In this document: positions 1 to 9,593 of the stretch, piece by piece
How the letters are laid out: the number at the start of each line of letters is the position of its first letter
Numbering within the stretch: the stretch's first letter is position 1
Source: Rikenellaceae bacterium
Lineage (GTDB): Bacteria > Bacteroidota > Bacteroidia > Bacteroidales > Rikenellaceae
Assembly: GCA_020860245.1 (NCBI GenBank)
Contig: JAJBUQ010000004.1
Location: 34,326 to 98,325 of the forward strand
Length of the DNA stretch: 64,000 bases
Reading direction: 5' to 3'
Notes under the pieces: generated by a model
Told to the model about the DNA's origin: nothing
The model's database searches: none
What the model saw: the letters and a program-made list of their open reading frames with translations, nothing else
Made by a program: the position numbers and the translations under genes

Positions 1-420
1 GCGATGATTCCGTTTTACACCATTTTTACCCAAGTAATGTTTAAAAGGAAAATCAAAGGTTATATCAATTTTACGGAGATCATGTTTGCCGTAGCCTTTA
101 TTTCATGTATGAAAATCATTGTGGATATGGTAATGGTTCCTGCGCAAGTTGCTTATGATGTATCTAAGGGAGGTGGAGATTTCGTATCCAATTCATGGAC
201 ATGGCTTCTCTACTTACTCATTACGGCATGGTGTTACAAAGGCTTATTCCATGTTAAATTTTTAAATGCCTTTGTAAAATCCTTCCTTATTCTGATATTT
301 TCCTTAATATCTGCCATATTAATAGGTATAATTCTATTTTTTTGTTTTTATTGTCTGGTTGCAAACAATTCTTCTGAAACAATAAACGAAATTATAAATG
401 AAATAAAACATGATATATGA
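1..420 (+). CDS. C-terminal part of a membrane protein, possibly DUF3667
   Basis: The frame is open to the window edge, so the gene probably begins upstream and only its last 140 or so codons are seen. Three hydrophobic segments are visible (about residues 25-47, 63-78 and 92-117 counting from the first Met), followed by a short polar tail. The opening Pro-Phe-Tyr...Phe-Lys-Arg-Lys segment followed by a Tyr/Phe-rich helix resembles the membrane half of DUF3667 proteins of Bacteroidota, which carry an N-terminal zinc ribbon; that half would lie outside the window. The assignment rests on a remembered family pattern and is weak. The stop overlaps the next start (ATGA at 417), so the two genes are probably co-translated. 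Confidence 0.45.
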   Translation, partial: AMIPFYTIFTQVMFKRKIKGYINFTEIMFAVAFISCMKIIVDMVMVPAQVAYDVSKGGGDFVSNSWTWLLYLLITAWCYKGLFHVKFLNAFVKSFLILIFSLISAILIGIILFFCFYCLVANNSSETINEIINEIKHDI

Positions 421-1058
421 TAAAAGCAGTAATTTTCGATCTGGACGGAACCATAGGGAACACTTTGAAACTGTGCATATTGGCATTCCGCAAAGCGGTA
501 GAGCCCTTGGCAGGAAGAATTTACAGTGAAGAAGAGATAAAATCTTCGTTCGGACCCAGCGAAGAGGGGACTGTAATGAAGATAATTCCCGAAAGATACG
601 AAGAAGCTATCGAGGCGTACATTAAAAACTATTCCGGGATGCACGGGATCTGTGCGGAACCATTCGACGGTATCCGTGAAATTATCGGAACCCTGAAAAA
701 TAAAGGTTTGAAAATAGGCCTTGTAACAGGTAAAGGGCGCAGAAGCTACGACATAACTCTCGACCGTTACGGAATGACGGATATGTTCGACGCAGTAGAG
801 GTTGGATCTCCGCATGGGCCGTGCAAACCTAAAGGTATAAAAACCGTTCTTGAAAAATTCGGAGTCTCTCCGGAAGAGGCGGTATCCATGGGCGACGCGC
901 CGAGCGATATAACCGCGTCGAGAGAGGCAGGAGTTAAAATAATCTCCGTTGCGTGGGCTGAGACGTCTAACCCCGCCGAGCTCGAAGAACTTGGCCCCGA
1001 CCAACTATTTACCGACGTAGAGAAGTTCGGGAAATACATTACAGAACTAACGGAATAA
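417..1058 (+). CDS. gph: HAD-family phosphatase, phosphoglycolate phosphatase-like
   Basis: This 213-residue haloacid dehalogenase-superfamily hydrolase has all the expected motifs. Motif I is VIFDLDGT near residue 5, with the nucleophile Asp and the acid/base Asp. Motif II is the Thr of LVTGK near residue 102, and motif IV is SMGDAPSD near residue 158. A helical cap lies between motifs I and II, as in Gph and PpaX. Such enzymes dephosphorylate 2-phosphoglycolate or similar small phosphates in the cytoplasm, and the exact substrate cannot be read from sequence. The start overlaps the preceding stop by four bases (ATGA). A strong palindromic terminator follows at once. Confidence 0.8.
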   Translation: MIKAVIFDLDGTIGNTLKLCILAFRKAVEPLAGRIYSEEEIKSSFGPSEEGTVMKIIPERYEEAIEAYIKNYSGMHGICAEPFDGIREIIGTLKNKGLKIGLVTGKGRRSYDITLDRYGMTDMFDAVEVGSPHGPCKPKGIKTVLEKFGVSPEEAVSMGDAPSDITASREAGVKIISVAWAETSNPAELEELGPDQLFTDVEKFGKYITELTE

Positions 1059-1073
1059 ATATCTGCCTATGAA

Positions 1074-1109
1074 AAAAAGAGAGCGGATAGATCTATCCGC
1101 TCTCTTTTT
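1074..1109. terminator. Bidirectional rho-independent terminator
   Basis: This is a perfect 18-bp inverted repeat (1074-1091 with 1092-1109) with A-rich and T-rich outer ends. It lies between two convergent genes and can end transcripts from both sides. Confidence 0.9.
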
Positions 1110-1124
1110 ATATATAATTAACTA

Positions 1125-2201
1125 TTAGCTCTCCGCAGTGAAATGGAGATTAACATCGAAATCGGTAACAGCGCCAGTCTGGATTTGTTCAACGATAGAT
1201 TCGAGGAACATTATCATAAGTTGGAACTGAGGATCTTCTACTTCGCCGACAAAACCGAGAATTGCAGGTACGACCTCAACTACCAATTCTTTATTGATAG
1301 TAAATGTGATACCGTCTTCAGCAACGTATCCGAGAGTTAAACCATAGTATCCGCCGAGATCTTCGAGTAAATCGAGGACATCTCCGATACCGGGGAGAAT
1401 AGCCGATGCCAGAGATAACAAGGTCGAAATATCCTTACTGATAGCGATAGTAACTTCTCCGTTGTCTTCATCGACGAAATATTCTATATCGAAAGCGAAC
1501 AGGCCGCCGGTAAGATCTCCAAGGATGTCATCGAGACTTACTCTGTTGCCGTCGGTATCTACCCATGCAACTTTAATGAATCCGTCTTCTGTAAAGTCGA
1601 TAATTACATCGTCGACTCTGGATGCGATCAGTTCGTTGAGAGGCTTAGCTAACATCGCGTTTATCATGGCACTTTGGTCGCCGTTCTCAGCCTCTACATA
1701 GTATATCGAGATCAGGTCGTTTCCGCCTAACACCCATGTATTTACAATGTCCGAATCGATCTCGCGAGCTACTGTGATGTCTAACACTTTAGTGTTGCCT
1801 TCGGTGGAAAGAACTCCGTGTATCTCGACTGTCGTCTGAAGAACTTTACCGGTAGCAGAAAACTCATACTCGAAATTATCGTTATCTCCCGCTTCGGTTA
1901 TTTCTATTCCTGTAATCTTAAGAGATGCCGTTTCAGGAATAATATTTTTCAACGTGATGTCAGCACGGTCTATCATACTGCTCTCTGCGATAGTTACAGA
2001 CTGATAGGACTGCGAAGACTCTCCGTCTATTTCGAGGCTGGAGCCCGAATAAGTTTTAACAAAATCGATCCATTCGGGATCATCGTCGTCTGGATCTGTT
2101 GGATTGACGATAGGAGCGTCGTCGTCATCATCGCTACATGAAACGACCGCAAAGCTGACCGTAAAAAGTAGAATGAATAAAAGCCAATAATTTTTTCTCA
2201 T
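1125..2201 (-). CDS. Surface-type lipoprotein of unknown function
   Basis: The product has 358 residues and a type II signal peptide: Met-Arg-Lys, a hydrophobic stretch, then VVSC with the lipidated Cys near residue 22. Ser and five Asp follow the Cys, the acidic pattern known in Bacteroidota as a lipoprotein export signal that sends lipoproteins to the cell surface. A Pro/Asp-rich linker leads into a beta-rich body with no catalytic motif I recognise. The overall look is like the small DUF49xx lipoprotein families of gut Bacteroidales (for example DUF4925), but I cannot assign one. It stands alone, convergent to gph. Confidence is high for a lipoprotein and low for anything more. Confidence 0.75.
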   Translation of the reverse strand: MRKNYWLLFILLFTVSFAVVSCSDDDDDAPIVNPTDPDDDDPEWIDFVKTYSGSSLEIDGESSQSYQSVTIAESSMIDRADITLKNIIPETASLKITGIEITEAGDNDNFEYEFSATGKVLQTTVEIHGVLSTEGNTKVLDITVAREIDSDIVNTWVLGGNDLISIYYVEAENGDQSAMINAMLAKPLNELIASRVDDVIIDFTEDGFIKVAWVDTDGNRVSLDDILGDLTGGLFAFDIEYFVDEDNGEVTIAISKDISTLLSLASAILPGIGDVLDLLEDLGGYYGLTLGYVAEDGITFTINKELVVEVVPAILGFVGEVEDPQFQLMIMFLESIVEQIQTGAVTDFDVNLHFTAES

Positions 2202-2874
2202 GTTCGTAAATTTTTAAATAGGTTTCTTTCGTATGTTTTCAACAAAATGTAATAATCGGTCGATTCGTTGCGTCTTCCCGAAAACGAATGCAAGATAATT
2301 TAATAAAACTAATCCTACAAATAAATAGGATTTACCGGATTTGATAAATTGATTACTATTTACACATTTTGTCCAGCTTCTCAGTGGTATACATACTCAA
2401 AATTCCGGATATCGGAGAAATTTAATCCATAAGTTAATACCGCCATCTATATTTTATCTACGATTTTGTGCACCTATGCTCGAATACGACTATCCGAAAT
2501 TCTCGTAGAAATAAGGTATTAATCGTTGATATTTTTGTTGTGATAACCGATTGTGGTACATTCCGCGAAGTGCAGCAATGGTGTGTAAGTCCGAAAATTA
2601 TAATTAATTTTCAAGAACCAATTGAAAAATTAAATAAATATTTAAAAATAATATACTAACCTCAATGGCCTAAAATTAAAATATTTGAATTAAAAGAGAG
2701 CTGCGGTAACGCTCCGCAGCCCTCCGGACAGAATAAATGTTAATCGTATTTATTCGTTTGATTATCCGTCCGATAAATTTCCGAAGAGATTTACCGAAGG
2801 AATTCTTACTACCTCCATCCTAATATATCCAACGGCAAATAATTATTCTTCGCCTTCATTCTGATTTCATACGT
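2202..2874. other. Intergenic region without a recognised gene
   Basis: This 673-bp AT-rich stretch separates two minus-strand units. I see only the terminator of the efflux operon at about 2690-2727. No convincing reading frame or RNA gene is visible. Confidence 0.6.
2690..2727 (-). terminator. Terminator of the RND efflux operon
   Basis: Read on the minus strand, a stem of AGgGCTGCGG paired with CCGCAGCtCT is followed by CTTTTAATT. It lies about 150 bp past the outer-membrane factor gene. Confidence 0.65.
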
Positions 2875-4251
2875 TTATCTGAACTTATATTCCGTATCCG
2901 TACCTCCGCCGAGGGCGTGGTAAAGATTTATAATGCCTTGTATTTCAGTGAATTTTTCTGCAATTTGACCAAGTTGTGCACCGAGCAGCGACTGCTGGGC
3001 TGCTAGGATTTCCAGATAAGATGTCGAACTATGCGTCATAAGCAGCTGCGTAGCCTCTACCGCCGTCTCCAGAGAAGCGATCTGTTTATCGATATAGGCC
3101 ATTTTTTCACGGGAAGTCTGTATCTGCGTCAAAGCGTCGTTTACTTCCGCGCCTGCGTTCAATACGGTCTGTTGGAACTGAAGCGCTGCGATTTCCTGCT
3201 GCGCCTGCATTATCTCCAGTTGAGTGCGGTTGAGACGTTGATTGAATATAGGCTGGGTGAGCGATGCCGCTGCTGCAAGAAGTAATTTGCCCGGATTTAC
3301 AATGAATGATCCTGTACTGTTCGTCCATCCTGCACTGCCGCTCAATCGGAGCGAAGGGTATAAGTTCGCCCGCGCCTCATTGGTGGAATAGTGTGCTTGT
3401 ATCAGATCGAGTTCTGCACTTCTCACATCCGGCCGTTTGGACAGAAGCTGTACGGGAACCCCGTAAGACAATTCTTCAGGGAAGGCCTGTTCGTCGAGAC
3501 TGCTTCTTTCGATCTTCCCCGGAATCCGGAACAGCAGTACCGACAGCGCGTTCTCTATCTGGTTGATGCTCTCGCGTAGGTCGAACAGGGAAGCTTCGAC
3601 CGAATAATAATATGCCTCCGATTGTGCTATTCCCGCCAGATTGAACATTCCCGCATCCATCATACGCCGCATGACTTCTATGGTTGTCTTCCAACTCTCC
3701 GCTGTTTTTACAGATAGCTCATATTGTTTGTCGAGCATAAGAAGAGTGTAGTACATGTTGGCAACCGTTGCAACGATCGAGGATTGTACAGCCTGTGTAT
3801 ATTCTAAGCTCTGTTCGTAAGCTGCCTGAGTTCTCTTCTTAGCGTTGTCGATGCGGCCGAAGATATCGATTTCCCAGCTTGCTGCCACGGGAATGCTGTA
3901 AACTTTGGATGTTTTGCTGTTGTCGAAGCTGCCCAGACTGCCTTCCGGGACGAAATTAAAGGAAGGATAATATCCTAATTTTGCCGATTTCAGCGACGAT
4001 TCCGCCTGTTGAATGCGGAGTCTTGCCATGTTGAGGTCGGAGTTGTTGTCAAGCGCTAATCCGATCAGTTCCTGAAGATACCTGTCGGAGAACATCTTAT
4101 TCCATTCTATATCGGCGATAGTGGTCGTATCTCCGGAACCGTATTCGATTCCGAATATACCGTCGGTGGTAATGTCCGGACTGGAATACTGCTTCCTTAC
4201 CCCGCACGATGAGAGAATTACCGCCGATAATATTATGATTATTTTTTTCAT
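2875..4251 (-). CDS. RND efflux outer membrane factor, NodT/OprM family lipoprotein
   Basis: This is a 458-residue TolC-like channel protein. It opens with a lipoprotein signal (LSSC, Cys near residue 16) and then shows the two structural repeats of outer membrane efflux proteins. These are long Gln/Ala/Leu-rich helices (for example near residues 70-115 and 165-240, and again at 270-450) with short beta segments between them. GVPVQLLSKRPDVRSAEL near residue 260 is typical of NodT-type proteins. It would form the outer-membrane exit duct for the pump encoded just upstream. It is the third gene of the operon, 10 bp after the pump gene. Confidence 0.93.
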   Translation of the reverse strand: MKKIIIILSAVILSSCGVRKQYSSPDITTDGIFGIEYGSGDTTTIADIEWNKMFSDRYLQELIGLALDNNSDLNMARLRIQQAESSLKSAKLGYYPSFNFVPEGSLGSFDNSKTSKVYSIPVAASWEIDIFGRIDNAKKRTQAAYEQSLEYTQAVQSSIVATVANMYYTLLMLDKQYELSVKTAESWKTTIEVMRRMMDAGMFNLAGIAQSEAYYYSVEASLFDLRESINQIENALSVLLFRIPGKIERSSLDEQAFPEELSYGVPVQLLSKRPDVRSAELDLIQAHYSTNEARANLYPSLRLSGSAGWTNSTGSFIVNPGKLLLAAAASLTQPIFNQRLNRTQLEIMQAQQEIAALQFQQTVLNAGAEVNDALTQIQTSREKMAYIDKQIASLETAVEATQLLMTHSSTSYLEILAAQQSLLGAQLGQIAEKFTEIQGIINLYHALGGGTDTEYKFR

Positions 4252-4261
4252 TGTGATCTTC

Positions 4262-7200
4262 TTATTTTTTCGTTTCTTCTTCTAATTCCGCCTGTATTGC
4301 CCAGTCGCGCGACCTCTCGAATTGGATTGGTTTGAATCTCTCCTCGATAAACTGGAAGATTATGAACAATGACGGTACAAGGAACAGCAATGCCAGCGTT
4401 CCCACGATCATACCTCCGACCGCTCCTGTACCGAGCGAACTGTTTCCGTTCGCACCCACTCCTGTCGAGAAGACCAGCGGCAGCATACCGAACACCATCG
4501 TAAGAGCAGTCATAAGAATCGGACGAAGACGTGCTTTGGCCGCCGCCACAGCGGACTGCGTCAAGCCCATCCCGCTTCTTCGTCTCTCCGACGCGTACTC
4601 TGTAAGAAGTATAGCAGTCTTGGCAAGGAGGCCGATAAGCATGATAAGCCCTGTTTGGAGATAGATGTCATTATCGAGACTCATTATTTTAGCGAAGAGG
4701 AAACTGCCCATGAGTCCGCAGGGTACTGAAATTATGACCGCCAGGGGAATCAGGAAGCTCTCGTACATCGCGCTGAGGATAAGATATATCATCAATGTAC
4801 AGATAGCGAAAATGATTACCGTGGAATTCGAACTTTGACTCTCCTCGCGCGTGATGCCGCCGTATTCATAGCCGTAGCCCTGCGGAAGGGTCTCTGCCGC
4901 GACCTCCGCGATTGCGCGTATCGCGTCTCCGGAACTATATCCGTCTGCCGCCACACCGTTTACCGCTATGGATTGGTACATGTTGAAGCGGTTCAGAAGT
5001 TCGGAACCGTACATTTTAGTAAGGGTTACGAACTGGCTTAATGGCGCCATGTCTCCGTTTGCTCCGCGTACGAATACCTTATCGAGCGATTCGGGATCGA
5101 GACGATATGCAGGGTCTGCCTGAAGCATTACGTAATAGATCTTTGAGAACCTGTTAAAGTCGGATACATACTGTCCGCCGTAATATCCGGCGAGTGTGCT
5201 CAGTATGTCCGACGGCGATAATCCTGCGCGTTTAGCTTTGGCTGCATCCACTTCGACCCTCCACTGAGGATAGTTAGGATTGAATGATGAGAATGCTGAG
5301 CTGATCTCAGGACGTTGATTGAGGGCTCCGAGGAATGTCTGGGTATATTCGTACAACGTTACCACGTCGCCGCCCCTACGGTCCTGAACATGAAGTTCGA
5401 ATCCGTTGCTGGTACCGTAACCCGGTATCATCGCAGGAGCCATCGCAAACAGTCTCGCGTCCTTGACATCCGCTGTCCGCATGTATATATCTTTGATAAT
5501 TTCATCTACGTAATCCTCCTTCTTGGTACGTTCCGACCACGGTTTTAATTTGATCATGAACAGTCCGTAAGAACTTCCCTGTCCGGAAGTGAGTCCGAAC
5601 CCTGTTACTCTCGAATAATTGGCAAGCTGCGGAATGTCTTTGAGGCGTTCTTCGATCTGATCTATTATAAGGTCTGTTTGGTGTACGGAGCTGCCCGGAG
5701 CTGTCGTAATATCTACGAATATAACACCCTGGTCTTCGTTAGGTACAAGCCCTGTCTTGGTGTTGTTCATAAGAATAACCAGAGTTGCTATACATCCTAT
5801 TACTATGAGCCAAGTGAGCCACGGACGCTTAATGAACACGAGCACTGCATGCTGATATCTCTGTATGAGCGCGTGGAAGGAAGTGTTGAACACCTTGCGG
5901 AATCGTGCGGAGAAATTCTGAATCTCTTTGCCATCCTGCGTGATATAGGGCTTCATCAATATTGCGCAGAGGGCAGGGGACAAGGTTAGGGCGTTTAATG
6001 CCGACAGACCCACCGCAACGGCCATCGTAATACCGAACTGGGTATAAAACTTACCAGAGGTTCCTCCCATCATGGATACCGGAATAAATACCGCCATGAA
6101 GACGATCGTCGATGATATGATAGCAGGTGATATACCCTTCATAGCATCGTTAGTCGCCATATAAGACGATTTGTATCCTACTTCGAAGCGCGCCTGTACC
6201 GCCTCTACCACGATGATCGCGTTGTCCACCACCGTTCCGATAGCAAGCACGAGTGCAAACAGTGTCAGAAGGTTGATGCTGAAGCCGGCCACCGCCATAA
6301 ACCCGAAAGTTCCGAGAAGAGATACGATAATCGAGATCATCGGAATGAACGTCGCGCGGAAGTCCTGAAGGAAGACATATACCACTATGACCACGAGTAT
6401 GATGGCCAGAAGAAGAGATTTTGCAACCTCGCGGAAGGATGCGAACAGGAAGTCGTTCGCACTCTGAAGCTCGACGATCCCTATACCCGGAGGGAGATCC
6501 TTGCTTATATCTTCGAGTAGTGCGTCGATCTCTCCGATGACCGCGGTAGCATTCGTTCCTGCCGTTTGAAATACCAGGCAGGTTACTCCCGGTTTACCGT
6601 TTGTATTCCCGGAGAAGGCGTAGGACTGATCGCCCAGTTCGACATCTGCGACATCCTTAAGGCGGAGTATCTCTCCGTCGGGGAGCGCGCGTAATACAAT
6701 GTTGCCGAACTCTTCCGCTGTGACAAGTCGTCCGCGGTATATCATAGTATATTGGAACGTATTCTCGTAATTCTCTCCGAACGAGCCGGTCGCCGATTCC
6801 AGATTTTGTTCCGCAAGCGCGTAGGTAATATCGTCAGGGACGAGTCCGTACTGCGCCATTACGTCAGGCTTCATCCAAATACGCATACTGTAATCCGAAC
6901 CGAGCGTACGCATCTCGCCCACACCCGTGATCCTCATCATCCGAGGTTCGATATTGATCTGGATATAGTTGCTCAAGAATGAGTTGTCGTACGATTCGTC
7001 TGGACTGTAAAGGGAGAACATCTTAAGAATACTGTTCTGGCGTTTGGAGGTGGTAACACCGATTCTGGTAACCTCCGAAGGAAGCGAGCCCGTAGCCTTC
7101 GATACACGGTTCTGGACATTCACCGCCGCCATGTCCGGATCGGTACCCTGTTTGAAGTATACGTTTATCGTAGCCTGTCCGGTGTTGGTCGCCGAAGAGG

Positions 7201-7438
7201 TCATATATGTCATATTCTCCACACCGTTTATCGCTTCTTCCAAAGGGGCGATTACGCTGTTCTGGATCGTCGCAGAATTCGCTCCCGTATATTGGGCGGT
7301 TACGGAGATCGTCGGAGGCGCAATGTCCGGATACTGTTCCACCGGAAGAGTAAAAAGTCCGATCACTCCGAGGAACACGATAACAATGGATATAACAGCC
7401 GAAAATATCGGTCTGTCTATGAAAAATTTAAGATTCAT
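4262..7438 (-). CDS. RND (HAE1-type) multidrug efflux pump, AcrB-like inner membrane protein
   Basis: The 1,058-residue length matches AcrB/MexB. It opens with the usual NLKFFIDRPIFSAVISIVIVF start, and TM segments lie in the expected places around two large periplasmic loops. In TM4 the proton-relay stretch reads GTVVDNAIIVVEA, so one of the two Asp of AcrB (D407/D408) is Asn here. I recall this variation in Bacteroidota homologues. The TM10 Lys is kept (GLLAKTAILLTEYA). It would exchange protons for drugs, bile salts or similar amphiphiles. It lies between its adaptor (12 bp upstream) and its outer membrane factor. The substrate cannot be told from sequence. Confidence 0.95.
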   Translation of the reverse strand: MNLKFFIDRPIFSAVISIVIVFLGVIGLFTLPVEQYPDIAPPTISVTAQYTGANSATIQNSVIAPLEEAINGVENMTYMTSSATNTGQATINVYFKQGTDPDMAAVNVQNRVSKATGSLPSEVTRIGVTTSKRQNSILKMFSLYSPDESYDNSFLSNYIQINIEPRMMRITGVGEMRTLGSDYSMRIWMKPDVMAQYGLVPDDITYALAEQNLESATGSFGENYENTFQYTMIYRGRLVTAEEFGNIVLRALPDGEILRLKDVADVELGDQSYAFSGNTNGKPGVTCLVFQTAGTNATAVIGEIDALLEDISKDLPPGIGIVELQSANDFLFASFREVAKSLLLAIILVVIVVYVFLQDFRATFIPMISIIVSLLGTFGFMAVAGFSINLLTLFALVLAIGTVVDNAIIVVEAVQARFEVGYKSSYMATNDAMKGISPAIISSTIVFMAVFIPVSMMGGTSGKFYTQFGITMAVAVGLSALNALTLSPALCAILMKPYITQDGKEIQNFSARFRKVFNTSFHALIQRYQHAVLVFIKRPWLTWLIVIGCIATLVILMNNTKTGLVPNEDQGVIFVDITTAPGSSVHQTDLIIDQIEERLKDIPQLANYSRVTGFGLTSGQGSSYGLFMIKLKPWSERTKKEDYVDEIIKDIYMRTADVKDARLFAMAPAMIPGYGTSNGFELHVQDRRGGDVVTLYEYTQTFLGALNQRPEISSAFSSFNPNYPQWRVEVDAAKAKRAGLSPSDILSTLAGYYGGQYVSDFNRFSKIYYVMLQADPAYRLDPESLDKVFVRGANGDMAPLSQFVTLTKMYGSELLNRFNMYQSIAVNGVAADGYSSGDAIRAIAEVAAETLPQGYGYEYGGITREESQSSNSTVIIFAICTLMIYLILSAMYESFLIPLAVIISVPCGLMGSFLFAKIMSLDNDIYLQTGLIMLIGLLAKTAILLTEYASERRRSGMGLTQSAVAAAKARLRPILMTALTMVFGMLPLVFSTGVGANGNSSLGTGAVGGMIVGTLALLFLVPSLFIIFQFIEERFKPIQFERSRDWAIQAELEEETKK

Positions 7439-7450
7439 CTTATATACTCC

Positions 7451-8548
7451 TTATTTTTTTATTTGGACAGGGGTTCCGTTCCTTAGCATACCCACTCCTT
7501 CGCTGATAACCACATCTCCGTAAGCGAGCCCCGATTCGACTATATAGTCCACACCGTTCGAAATTTTAGATACCGTTACAGGTGCCTGTGCAGCGACGCC
7601 GTCCACGACTTTGTATACGTAAATCTTATCCTGAACATCGAACGTGATGCTCTGAGGGATAATGATGCTGTTGGTGTATGAATACGGCATTATCACATTC
7701 CCCGATCCTCCGCTGCGGAGAAGCCCCTCGGAATTAGGGAATATGGCGCGCAGCGATACGGTGCCTGTCGTCGGATCAATGACTCCGCTTATAGTCTCGA
7801 TCCGTCCGGTGTGTCCGTATATACTTCCGTCGTTAAGTCTCAGATTAATGTCAGGCATCTCTTCGATGGCGTCGTGTGCCGAACCGTATTCTCGCAGAAG
7901 ACCGAGAAGCTGATTCTCTGTCATCGAGAAATAGACGAACATTGAGGAGTTGTCCGATACTGTGGTTAATGGCTTGGGCATCGAAGGGCTCACGAGCGTT
8001 CCTTCGCGGAATGGGATCGTTCCGACTATTCCGTCCGCAGGGCTCTTTACAATTGTGTAGGATAGATTGTTCCTCGCATCCGTCTCTTGTGCTTCTGCCT
8101 GAGCCAGCTGTGCCTTTGCGGTAAGAAGTTGGTTCTCAGCCATGGATAATTCGAACTGTGAGATAATCTCGCGGTTGAAGAGTTCCTTCTTGCTGTCGAA
8201 AGTCAACTGTGCGGTAGCTACGCCTGCCTTCGCGGCCTCTACGTTGGCCTGGGCTGTCTGAAGAGCTGCTTGATACTGTACTTGTTCAATTACGAACAGA
8301 GTCTGTCCCTTCTTAACGTGCTGTCCTTCTGTAAAAGAAACTTTTTCTATAAATCCGGATATTTTCGGATAGATGTCTATATCCTGCCTGCCGTTTATGG
8401 ACGCGGGATAAGAAGATTGTAGGTCGATGTCCGCAGGCGCGATCTCAATGACCTCGTACTGCCTTACGAATTCGGATACCGGAGCGTTATCCGAACATCC
8501 GCTTAAAACGACTAAACTAACTAAAAATACGATTAACTTTGATTTCAT
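7451..8548 (-). CDS. RND efflux periplasmic adaptor (AcrA/MexA-type lipoprotein)
   Basis: This 365-residue membrane fusion protein has a lipoprotein signal (LSGC, Cys near residue 18). A first half-lipoyl motif GQHVKKGQTLFVI lies near residue 76, followed by an alpha-hairpin of Ala/Gln/Leu heptads (about 95-155). The second half-lipoyl motif IVKSPADGIVG follows near residue 165, with beta-barrel and membrane-proximal domains after it. It links the pump to the outer membrane duct and is the first gene of the operon. A TAATTTTG promoter element (8575-8582, minus strand) lies just upstream, back to back with the promoter of the AraC regulator. Confidence 0.94.
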   Translation of the reverse strand: MKSKLIVFLVSLVVLSGCSDNAPVSEFVRQYEVIEIAPADIDLQSSYPASINGRQDIDIYPKISGFIEKVSFTEGQHVKKGQTLFVIEQVQYQAALQTAQANVEAAKAGVATAQLTFDSKKELFNREIISQFELSMAENQLLTAKAQLAQAEAQETDARNNLSYTIVKSPADGIVGTIPFREGTLVSPSMPKPLTTVSDNSSMFVYFSMTENQLLGLLREYGSAHDAIEEMPDINLRLNDGSIYGHTGRIETISGVIDPTTGTVSLRAIFPNSEGLLRSGGSGNVIMPYSYTNSIIIPQSITFDVQDKIYVYKVVDGVAAQAPVTVSKISNGVDYIVESGLAYGDVVISEGVGMLRNGTPVQIKK

Positions 8549-8574
8549 GTTTTATTACGAGTTTGTTTTCGGTG

Positions 8575-8582
8575 CAAAATTA
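8575..8582 (-). promoter_or_regulatory. Bacteroidota -7 element (TAATTTTG) of the efflux operon
   Basis: It matches TAnnTTTG and lies 27 bp before the adaptor start. I see no matching TTG at the usual distance upstream. Confidence 0.5.
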
Positions 8583-8642
8583 CCTTTTAATAAATTTCTG
8601 TTCATTTTCAAAAGTGTATTTTTATTATTCATTTTCGGATGC

Positions 8643-8650
8643 TACCTTTG
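8643..8650 (+). promoter_or_regulatory. Bacteroidota -7 element (TACCTTTG) of the AraC-family regulator
   Basis: It matches TAnnTTTG exactly, 48 bp before the ATG at 8698. It is divergent from the efflux operon promoter, so the regulator could act on both from the 150-bp gap. Confidence 0.5.
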
Positions 8651-8697
8651 GTTTTTGTTAAATCATTACTAATTTTAAGGTGAAAATCGGATTAAAT

Positions 8698-9573
8698 ATG
8701 TCTTTGAAAAATAAATTGGATATACTTCTTGCAGATCCGTTTACAATGGAGAGTACGAATTTGAAAGTATTTAATTCACGCCCGAAAAAAATGTCCGGAA
8801 GCGCTATTGTGTTCTGCCGTAATGGAAGTGCGGAAGTAAGTATGGATGTACTTAATTTTAAAATAAAATCCGGCGATCTGAGCATCTTGCTTCCCAATTC
8901 GATATTTGCCGTGAACGAGATCTCCGGCGATGCCGAATTTACTTTTTTCCACCTCTCGGACACCCTGTTCAGCGAATCGGTCTTCAATATTCCCTCGGAA
9001 TTCTTCCGTTTTGTTAAGGAACATCCGGTGATACATCTCGATAAAGACAATATAGAGTTTATGAACACCTGGATTCAGCTTCTGTCCATGATGGGTACGA
9101 ATTGATACAGCGAGATAGGATATTCCATGATAAAAAATCAAATGCAGTGCTTCTACTGGTATGCATACGATAAAATGAGCCAGTTTTTTTTCAATAATAA
9201 GAGTAAAACGAGGCGTCAGGAAGAAATCTTCCATAATTTTATCTCGCTCGTTAAAACCAACTGCCGTACTAAACGAGATGTCGAATTCTACGCTGATAAA
9301 TTGTGTATAAGTCCCAGATACCTCTCTGCCGTATGTACGCAGACAACTCTCAATAAATCCGCAAAACGGTTGATCGACCAGATGGCAGTATTCGAAATCA
9401 AAATACTTCTGGAGACGATAAATATGGCTGTTCAGAAGATCGCCGAGGTGATGAACTTCCCCGATCAATCATATCTCTGCCGGTTCTTTAAGCGTTACAT
9501 CGGGGAATCACCGCAGTCTTACCGCCTCAGCAAGAATAGAATCAAAGGTATAAAGACTGAAAAAAGAATTTAA
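8698..9573 (+). pseudogene. AraC-family transcriptional regulator interrupted by an in-frame TGA
   Basis: Two reading frames, 8698-9105 and 9127-9573, lie in the same phase and are separated only by TGA at 9103-9105 plus seven sense codons. Together they make one AraC/XylS regulator. The first part is a ligand-sensing cupin-like N-terminus. The second ends in the double helix-turn-helix (DVEFYADKLCISPRYLSAVC, then IAEVMNFPDQSYLCRFFKRYIGESP). One base change (for example from CGA or TGG) would restore it. A GTG at 8680 is an alternative start. Divergent placement beside the RND operon suggests it regulated the pump. The C-terminal half could still be translated from the ATG at 9127, giving a free DNA-binding domain. 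A sequencing error is also possible. Confidence 0.75.
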
Positions 9574-9593
9574 AATAGATTTTTTACCGGGAT

